Below are positions 59,508 to 64,000 of a stretch of DNA of 64,000 nt, piece after piece. Below the pieces are notes generated by a model. That model worked only from the letters and a program-made list of their open reading frames with translations, did not search any database and was not told the DNA's origin. Source of the stretch: Brevibacillus panacihumi (lineage in GTDB: Bacteria; Bacillota; Bacilli; Brevibacillales; Brevibacillaceae); assembly GCF_003710985.1 (NCBI RefSeq), contig NZ_RHHT01000027.1:62001-126000 (forward strand), written 5' to 3'. The position numbers and the translations under genes were made by a program. Each line of letters opens with the position of its first letter. The stretch's first letter is position 1.

Positions 59508-61418
59508 ATGATGCAAAAACTGGGGATGCTGCTGTCGGGTGCAGGATTATTGGTCAGTTGGCTGTATGGAGAGGTCTGGGGACTCGATTTGGCCTGGCTG
59601 GCGGTCGTGCTGTGCGGACTTCCGATCGCCTGGGCGGCCGGGAAGGAATTGATTGAGGAGCGCTCGATCAACAGTGATGTGCTGGTGTCGATTGCGATCA
59701 TCGCTGCAGTCTCGATTGGAGAGATCTTCGCAGCGGGAGAAGTAGCGCTGATTATGATGATCGGCATGTGGCTGGAGAATCGGACGGTGGCCAAGGCGGC
59801 GTCAGCGTTGGAAGAAATGGTGCAGATGGCGCCGCAGACCGCACACGTCAAAAGAGGAAATGGCTGGCTCGAAGTCGCTTTGGAGGAGGTCGTCAAAGGA
59901 GACGTCGTTCAGGTCAAGCCGGGTGAAAAAATCCCGGTCGACGGGGTAGTCAGACAGGGGCAGGCAGCGGTCAATCAGGCGGCACTGACAGGCGAGTCGT
60001 TGCCCGTGGAAAAACGTCCCGGGGATGAGGTGTTCATGGGAACATTGAATACCAACGGGATCATGGAGATCGAGGCGGAGCGGATCGGCGATGAAACGAC
60101 ATTCGCCAAGGTAACCCGGCTCGTGGCCGAAGCGATGGAACGAAAGGCTCCTGTCCAACGCTTGCTGGATCGATGGGCTGCCTGGATCGTGCCGAGCAGT
60201 CTGGCACTGGCTCTCCTGATGTATCTGTTTACAGGAGACCTGGTCCGAGCAGTGACGATCCTGATTGTCTTTTGTCCGTGCGCGTTGGTGCTGGCTACAC
60301 CTACTGCGATCATGGCCGGGATTGGAAGTGCCGCCAAGCATGGCATTCTCATCAAAAGCGGAGTCGCGCTGGAGCAGATTGGGCTAGTCAATGCTCTGTT
60401 GTTTGACAAGACCGGGACGCTGACGGAAGGAAAGCTGCAGGTTACAGGGGTAGCTCGTTTGCATAGCGAAAAGGCGGACGATGTTCTTCGCCTGGCAGCT
60501 GCTTTGGAAGCCCATTCGGAGCATCCGGTCGCACAGGCCATCCTGAAGGCAAGCGAGGAGCGGCGCATCGAGATCCCACGGGTAGATGCTTTTCTCGTCC
60601 ATCCGGGCAATGGAGTCTCCGGACAGATCGACGGTCGTGAAGTGCTGGTCGGGAATCACCGCTTTTTTACCGAGATGGGGATCGATACAACCGAGTTGAC
60701 CCAACTGCGGGAAGAACAGGAGCAGGCCGGACATACGGCGGTATTGGTCGCAAAAGATCGTCGGCTCGTCGGGTTGGTATCGCTGGCGGATCGCGTCCGT
60801 CTGGAATCGCGGGAGACAATCGGACGTCTGCGGCTACACGGAGTAGGCGAGATTGCAATGCTGACCGGAGACAATCGCGGAGCAGCAACCCAGATCGCTC
60901 GTCAAGCTGGGGTCACGACCGTCTATGCCGAGCAATTTCCGGAAGCCAAGTATCAGCGGATAGAGGAATATCGGCAAAAAGGACTTGTCGTCGGGATGGT
61001 AGGCGATGGCATCAACGACGCTCCCGCTCTGACCGCGGCACACGTAGGAATCGCCATGGGAGAAGGGGGGACCCAAATCGCTTCGGAAGCAGCCGATATC
61101 GTCATCATGCACGATGATGTCTCTAAAGTGGCGGATGTCGTCCAGCTCGGCCAGAAAACGATGCGAGTCATCCGTGAAAATCTGATGATTTCCAGTTTGA
61201 TCAATGCGGCCGCGGTCATTTTTGCGATGGTAGGCACCCTCGGACCCGTCGGCGGAGCTTTTGTCCACAACGCTACCTCCGTGCTGGTGGTGCTGAATTC
61301 AGCGCGTTTGATCCACTACCTGTCCAGCCAAAACAAGCATAAGCACATGACTCCGCCAGCGGTTTCTTGCTCGTCCTGTACTTGTCAGGGAGATTGTCAG
61401 TTAACGGCAAAAGGCTAA
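59508..61418 (+). CDS. P1B-type metal-transporting ATPase with CPC motif and Cys-rich tail
   Basis: About 636 residues from ATG 59508 (AAGGGGAG nine bases upstream; ATG 59499 and 59511 are alternatives). There is no N-terminal heavy-metal-associated domain. Motifs: actuator LTGESLPVEKRPGD, membrane CPC in VFCPCALVLATPTA, phosphorylation site FDKTGTLTEG, SEHPVA, and hinge GMVGDGINDAPAL. The last helix reads FVHNATSVLVVLNSARLI, unlike the SSxxVxxNS of copper pumps or the HEG-type motif of P1B-4 pumps. The C-terminus is His/Cys-rich (HKHMTPP, CSSCTCQGDC). A Fur-type box suggests iron-linked control. The transported metal is uncertain. Confidence 0.88.
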   Translation: MMQKLGMLLSGAGLLVSWLYGEVWGLDLAWLAVVLCGLPIAWAAGKELIEERSINSDVLVSIAIIAAVSIGEIFAAGEVALIMMIGMWLENRTVAKAASALEEMVQMAPQTAHVKRGNGWLEVALEEVVKGDVVQVKPGEKIPVDGVVRQGQAAVNQAALTGESLPVEKRPGDEVFMGTLNTNGIMEIEAERIGDETTFAKVTRLVAEAMERKAPVQRLLDRWAAWIVPSSLALALLMYLFTGDLVRAVTILIVFCPCALVLATPTAIMAGIGSAAKHGILIKSGVALEQIGLVNALLFDKTGTLTEGKLQVTGVARLHSEKADDVLRLAAALEAHSEHPVAQAILKASEERRIEIPRVDAFLVHPGNGVSGQIDGREVLVGNHRFFTEMGIDTTELTQLREEQEQAGHTAVLVAKDRRLVGLVSLADRVRLESRETIGRLRLHGVGEIAMLTGDNRGAATQIARQAGVTTVYAEQFPEAKYQRIEEYRQKGLVVGMVGDGINDAPALTAAHVGIAMGEGGTQIASEAADIVIMHDDVSKVADVVQLGQKTMRVIRENLMISSLINAAAVIFAMVGTLGPVGGAFVHNATSVLVVLNSARLIHYLSSQNKHKHMTPPAVSCSSCTCQGDCQLTAKG

Positions 61419-61464
61419 TCTTTCATGCAATTGCGACAATTTTCGTGTATGATAGAAGCATATG

Positions 61465-61488
61465 AAGCGCAAGCACAAGCACAAGCAG
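61465..61488 (+). repeat. Short tandem repeat AAGC(A/G)(C/G)
   Basis: Four 6-base units (AAGCGC, AAGCAC, AAGCAC, AAGCAG) lie just before the ribosome-binding site of the orphan ABC ATPase. It may be a slippage-prone tract; nothing else supports a function. Confidence 0.5.
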
Positions 61489-61510
61489 GGAAGCTCCTGG
61501 AGGTGATGCC

Positions 61511-62242
61511 ATGATCATTCAGGTAAAGGACTTGAAAAAGAACTACGGCAAATTGCAGGTGTTAAAAGGAATCACGACACAGATCGCGGAAAGGGAAGTC
61601 GTATGTGTCATCGGCCCTTCCGGATCGGGAAAAAGCACGTTTTTGCGCTGTCTGAACCAACTGGAGGAGATGACGAGCGGAACCATCATCATGAACGGAC
61701 ATGATCTTTCCGATCCCAAGGTGGACATCAACAAGGTGCGGGAAGACGTGGGGATGGTTTTTCAGCGGTTCAATCTTTTTCCGCATAAGACTGTCCTGGA
61801 AAATGTAATGCTTGCTCCCATCAAGGTGCGCAAGACGCCTATGGAGGAAGCGCGAAAAACGGGCATGGCCTTGCTCAAGAAAGTAGGATTGGCGGATAAG
61901 GCTGACGTCTATCCCGATCGGTTGTCGGGAGGACAGATGCAGCGTGTGGCGATTGCCCGAGCCCTGGCAATGAATCCGAAAGTGATGCTGTTCGATGAGC
62001 CTACCTCCGCTCTCGACCCGGAGTTGGTCGGAGAAGTGTTGGCGGTTATGAAAAACCTGGCTGCGGAAGGAATGACAATGATCGTAGTGACGCATGAAAT
62101 GGGCTTTGCCCGGGAAGTGGGCGATCGCGTCATTTTTATGGATCAGGGAATCATCATGGAGGAAGGGAAGCCGGAGGAGCTGTTTGAACATCCGAAGAAT
62201 GAGCGGCTGCGTTCGTTTTTGGGCAAGGTAATGGTCGGATGA
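61511..62242 (+). CDS. Polar amino acid ABC transporter ATPase (GlnQ-like), orphan
   Basis: 243 residues, ATG after CTCCTGGAGGTGATGCC. Walker [10 protein letters not shown], signature [18 protein letters not shown] and Walker [16 protein letters not shown] are all of the GlnQ/HisP/ArtP type, and [20 protein letters not shown] is typical of the polar-amino-acid family. No permease or binding protein is next to it: a metal ATPase lies upstream and a deacetylase downstream. It either works with membrane partners encoded elsewhere or is a remnant. The 92-base gap upstream holds a short AAGC(A/G)C repeat (61465-61488). Confidence 0.9.
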   Translation: MIIQVKDLKKNYGKLQVLKGITTQIAEREVVCVIGPSGSGKSTFLRCLNQLEEMTSGTIIMNGHDLSDPKVDINKVREDVGMVFQRFNLFPHKTVLENVMLAPIKVRKTPMEEARKTGMALLKKVGLADKADVYPDRLSGGQMQRVAIARALAMNPKVMLFDEPTSALDPELVGEVLAVMKNLAAEGMTMIVVTHEMGFAREVGDRVIFMDQGIIMEEGKPEELFEHPKNERLRSFLGKVMVG

Positions 62243-62260
62243 GCAGTAGATGATAACATG

Positions 62261-62303
62261 GGCGCCAGTCGTTCCGGCAACCGGAAGGACTGGTGCCTTT
62301 TCC
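62261..62303 (+). terminator. Terminator after the orphan ABC ATPase
   Basis: GGCGCCAGTC (62261-62270) pairs with GACTGGTGCC (62288-62297), extended by inner TTCCGG/CCGGAA, and is followed by TTTTCC. It reaches the stop codon of the convergent deacetylase gene. Confidence 0.82.
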
Positions 62304-63013
62304 TATTTTGCTTTTGCTTCATCTAATAACTGGCTGACGGTGACAAAGCGATACCCCTGCGCCCGCAGGTCCTTGATCAAATCCCTCAGAGCCGCCACCG
62401 TTTGCTTTTGATTCAGGCCGCCATCGTGAAACAGAATGATGTCGCCAGCCTTGACGTTGCTCTTCACGCTTTTGGCAATAATGGAAGCAGTCCGAGCCAT
62501 GGACCAATCTCTCGGATCGATCGACCAGTGGATCAGATCATAGCCGCATGCCTGGACTGCATTCATCACGTCGTGGGTCATTACCCCCCCGGGAGGCCGG
62601 TAATTCTGGGCGAGAATCCCCGTCGTCCGCAAAATGGAAAGTTCACCGCGCTTGATGTCATCATAGACCTCCTGCTCGGTCAATTTGTTCAAGTCGTGAT
62701 GATCGTAGCCGTGATTGCCGATCTCGTGCCCCGCTTTGGTGATCCATTGCATCACCTTGGGGTATTTGTCCACCTGCGAGCCGAGCACAAAAAAAGTGGC
62801 CTGGACTTGATGCTGGTGCAGGACCTCCAGTATTTTCGGAGTATAGGTAGCATCAGGACCATCGTCGAACGTAAGGGCTACCACTTTTTTCTTGGTATCG
62901 ATCCGGTGTATCGGCTCGTATGTGGGGAGAGGGGCAGCTGCCAGAGAAGGAAGGGCAATGATGCCTAGGAAGCAAGCGATCGTTAACCAGGCACCAAGGA
63001 CGCGGTATCTCAG
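62303..63013 (-). CDS. Polysaccharide deacetylase (NodB domain), probable CTG start
   Basis: 236 residues if started at the CTG at 63013, eight bases after GGAGG (plus 63022-63026). No ATG, GTG or TTG lies near that site in frame, and the CTG gives an ideal secretion signal: RYRVLGAWLTIACFLGIIAL ending SLAAA. The NodB motifs are complete: VALTFDDGPD, the zinc His pair in GNHGYDHHDL, YRPPGG, a DPRDW segment and DIILFHDGG. It removes acetyl groups from peptidoglycan or related glycans outside the cell; PdaA/PdaB-type enzymes of this size act in spore cortex formation. Exact substrate unknown. Confidence 0.85.
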   Translation of the reverse strand: MRYRVLGAWLTIACFLGIIALPSLAAAPLPTYEPIHRIDTKKKVVALTFDDGPDATYTPKILEVLHQHQVQATFFVLGSQVDKYPKVMQWITKAGHEIGNHGYDHHDLNKLTEQEVYDDIKRGELSILRTTGILAQNYRPPGGVMTHDVMNAVQACGYDLIHWSIDPRDWSMARTASIIAKSVKSNVKAGDIILFHDGGLNQKQTVAALRDLIKDLRAQGYRFVTVSQLLDEAKAK

Positions 63014-63153
63014 GAAAAACGCCTCCTTCCATCGAATATGGTCATAGCTTCGCCCCCAGGCTGTGAAAACATGCAGCCAAAACAAAGCAGCCGTCGACGC
63101 ATACCGATGATGTGATAGAATGAGAAGATGTAAATCGGGAAGGGGAGAGTAGG

Positions 63154-63966
63154 TTGGAACTGAGCGGTTTGCTGCATGGCTTGACACACCAATACCACGG
63201 CAAGGACAAGCCTGTCGACTACTATCTGCAAATCGGAGAAGACCGTTTGCCGCTAAACGAGTGGCTGAATCACGAAGTCACGATTTCCTATCTGGGACAA
63301 AAAAATTGCATCGCCTGTGGCCGCAAGACAAACAAGACCTTCAACAGCGGCTATTGCTATCCTTGCTTTACCAAGCTGCCGGAAAATGATCTGTGCATCG
63401 TAAAACCGCATGAATGTCATTTTGAGCTGGGGACATGCCGGGATGAGAGCTTCGGCCAGACGCATTGCATGATCCCTCATTACGTCTATCTGGCTGTTTC
63501 CAGCGATATTAAAGTGGGTTTGACGCGCAAGAACAATGAATTGAAACGTTGGGTGGATCAAGGAGCAATCCGCGCGATTCCGATCGCCGAGGTGCCGACG
63601 AGACGTATGGCAGGAGAGCTGGAGTTTCACCTCAGCCAATTTCTCCCGGATAAAACCAACTGGCGCAAAATGCTGAAAGGGGAAGTGCGGGAGGTCGACC
63701 TGATCTCTTTGCGCGATGAGGTGTACAGCCATTTCCCGGATGCGTTCAAGCCATTCCAATACCGCGAAGATGAATGGGTGGATATTACCTATCCAATCCT
63801 GGAGTCACTCGACAAGATCAGCTCCAAGACACTCGACAAGGAAGAGTGCATCGGGGGACGCTTGATCGGGGTGAAGGCCCAGTACCTGATTTTTGAAAAT
63901 GGCGTCTTTCAAGCGAGAAAGCATGCGGGATACCAGGTCCAAATTACGGTCAAATCCGGTTCGTAA
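63154..63966 (+). CDS. DUF2797 zinc-binding protein
   Basis: 270 residues from a TTG at 63154 after GGGGAGAGTAGG. The pattern KNCIACGRKTNKTFNSGYCY and PCF forms a CxxC...CxxC zinc site. VKPHECHFELGTCRDESFGQ, VYLAVSSDIKVGLTRKN, VDQGAIRAIPIAEVPTRRMA and FLPDKTNWRKML are all hallmarks of DUF2797. The middle part (S-D-I-K-V-G-L-T-R) resembles the start of GIY-YIG nuclease-like folds. No role is established. It is monocistronic; the last 34 bases of the window show nothing further. Confidence 0.85.
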   Translation: MELSGLLHGLTHQYHGKDKPVDYYLQIGEDRLPLNEWLNHEVTISYLGQKNCIACGRKTNKTFNSGYCYPCFTKLPENDLCIVKPHECHFELGTCRDESFGQTHCMIPHYVYLAVSSDIKVGLTRKNNELKRWVDQGAIRAIPIAEVPTRRMAGELEFHLSQFLPDKTNWRKMLKGEVREVDLISLRDEVYSHFPDAFKPFQYREDEWVDITYPILESLDKISSKTLDKEECIGGRLIGVKAQYLIFENGVFQARKHAGYQVQITVKSGS

Positions 63967-64000
63967 AAACTAAAACAGCAGCGAGAGAACAGCGAGAAGA

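Noticed and set aside
59411-59656. An 81-codon plus-strand frame in the leader of the metal ATPase.
   Set aside because: No ribosome-binding site; most of it lies out of frame inside the ATPase gene.
61465-61488. AAGC(A/G)(C/G) repeat considered as a CRISPR-like or regulatory array.
   Set aside because: Units are only six bases, without spacers, and total 24 bases.

Overview
The window looks like the chromosome of an endospore-forming, moderately GC-rich Firmicute of the Brevibacillus/Paenibacillaceae type. Support for this comes from two GerA-type germination loci, two CotF-like coat proteins, an SLH surface protein, strong AGGAGG ribosome-binding sites, T-box and S-box leaders, and operators of the LexA (SOS), GlnR/TnrA, FadR and Fur classes. 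The organism assignment is an inference from gene style, not a database match. I see no rRNA, tRNA, insertion sequence, prophage or CRISPR array; this is core and near-core chromosome.

Layout. 1-5.7 kb: the end of a germination operon (minus strand), pyrD, small lipoproteins, a two-gene operon (WYL-like core plus LexA-like winged helix) whose promoter carries a near-consensus SOS box, and a methionine aminopeptidase. 5.7-10.8 kb: a type I-beta glutamine synthetase behind a promoter with an exact TnrA/GlnR-type box, then panE, ispH, an MFS transporter and a cupredoxin-like protein. 11-17.3 kb: a PadR-controlled membrane-protein operon, a PiT phosphate transporter with its DUF47 partner, a divergent LysE exporter/MocR regulator pair and two coat proteins. 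17.5-22.8 kb: an SsuBAC-like ABC importer that encloses an M24 peptidase and is followed by an NtaA/DszA-type flavin monooxygenase; I read it as one uptake-and-cleavage unit of unknown substrate. 22.8-27.4 kb: a proline operon (proB-proA-proC) under a T-box leader, ending in a P-loop/Asp23 fusion protein.

27.4-39.3 kb: a Lys-rich lipoprotein, an ABC exporter pair, an SLH protein, a membrane protein and the fatty acid beta-oxidation operon fadN-fadA-fadE behind a FadR operator. 39.4-43.2 kb: a complete second gerA-type operon. 43.2-51.1 kb: methionine salvage, split into mtnWXBD (minus) and mtnKA (plus), each with its own SAM-I riboswitch and sigma-A promoter, and with an ECF sigma/anti-sigma pair between them. 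51.1-57.8 kb: OsmC and GNAT genes, then a BmrCD/YheIH-like heterodimeric multidrug ABC exporter and an MFS transporter. The exporter is preceded by a 22-codon leader peptide, a long inverted repeat and an intrinsic terminator directly before its start codon. 57.8-64 kb: an RDD protein, SppA, a P1B metal ATPase with a Fur-type box and a Cys/His-rich tail, an orphan amino-acid ABC ATPase, a polysaccharide deacetylase that appears to start at CTG, and a DUF2797 zinc-binding protein.

The points most worth following up are the leader-peptide attenuator before the exporter, the SOS-box WYL/wHTH operon, the transporter-peptidase-monooxygenase cluster, the P-loop/Asp23 fusion tied to proline synthesis, and the Fur-box metal ATPase with an unusual membrane motif set.
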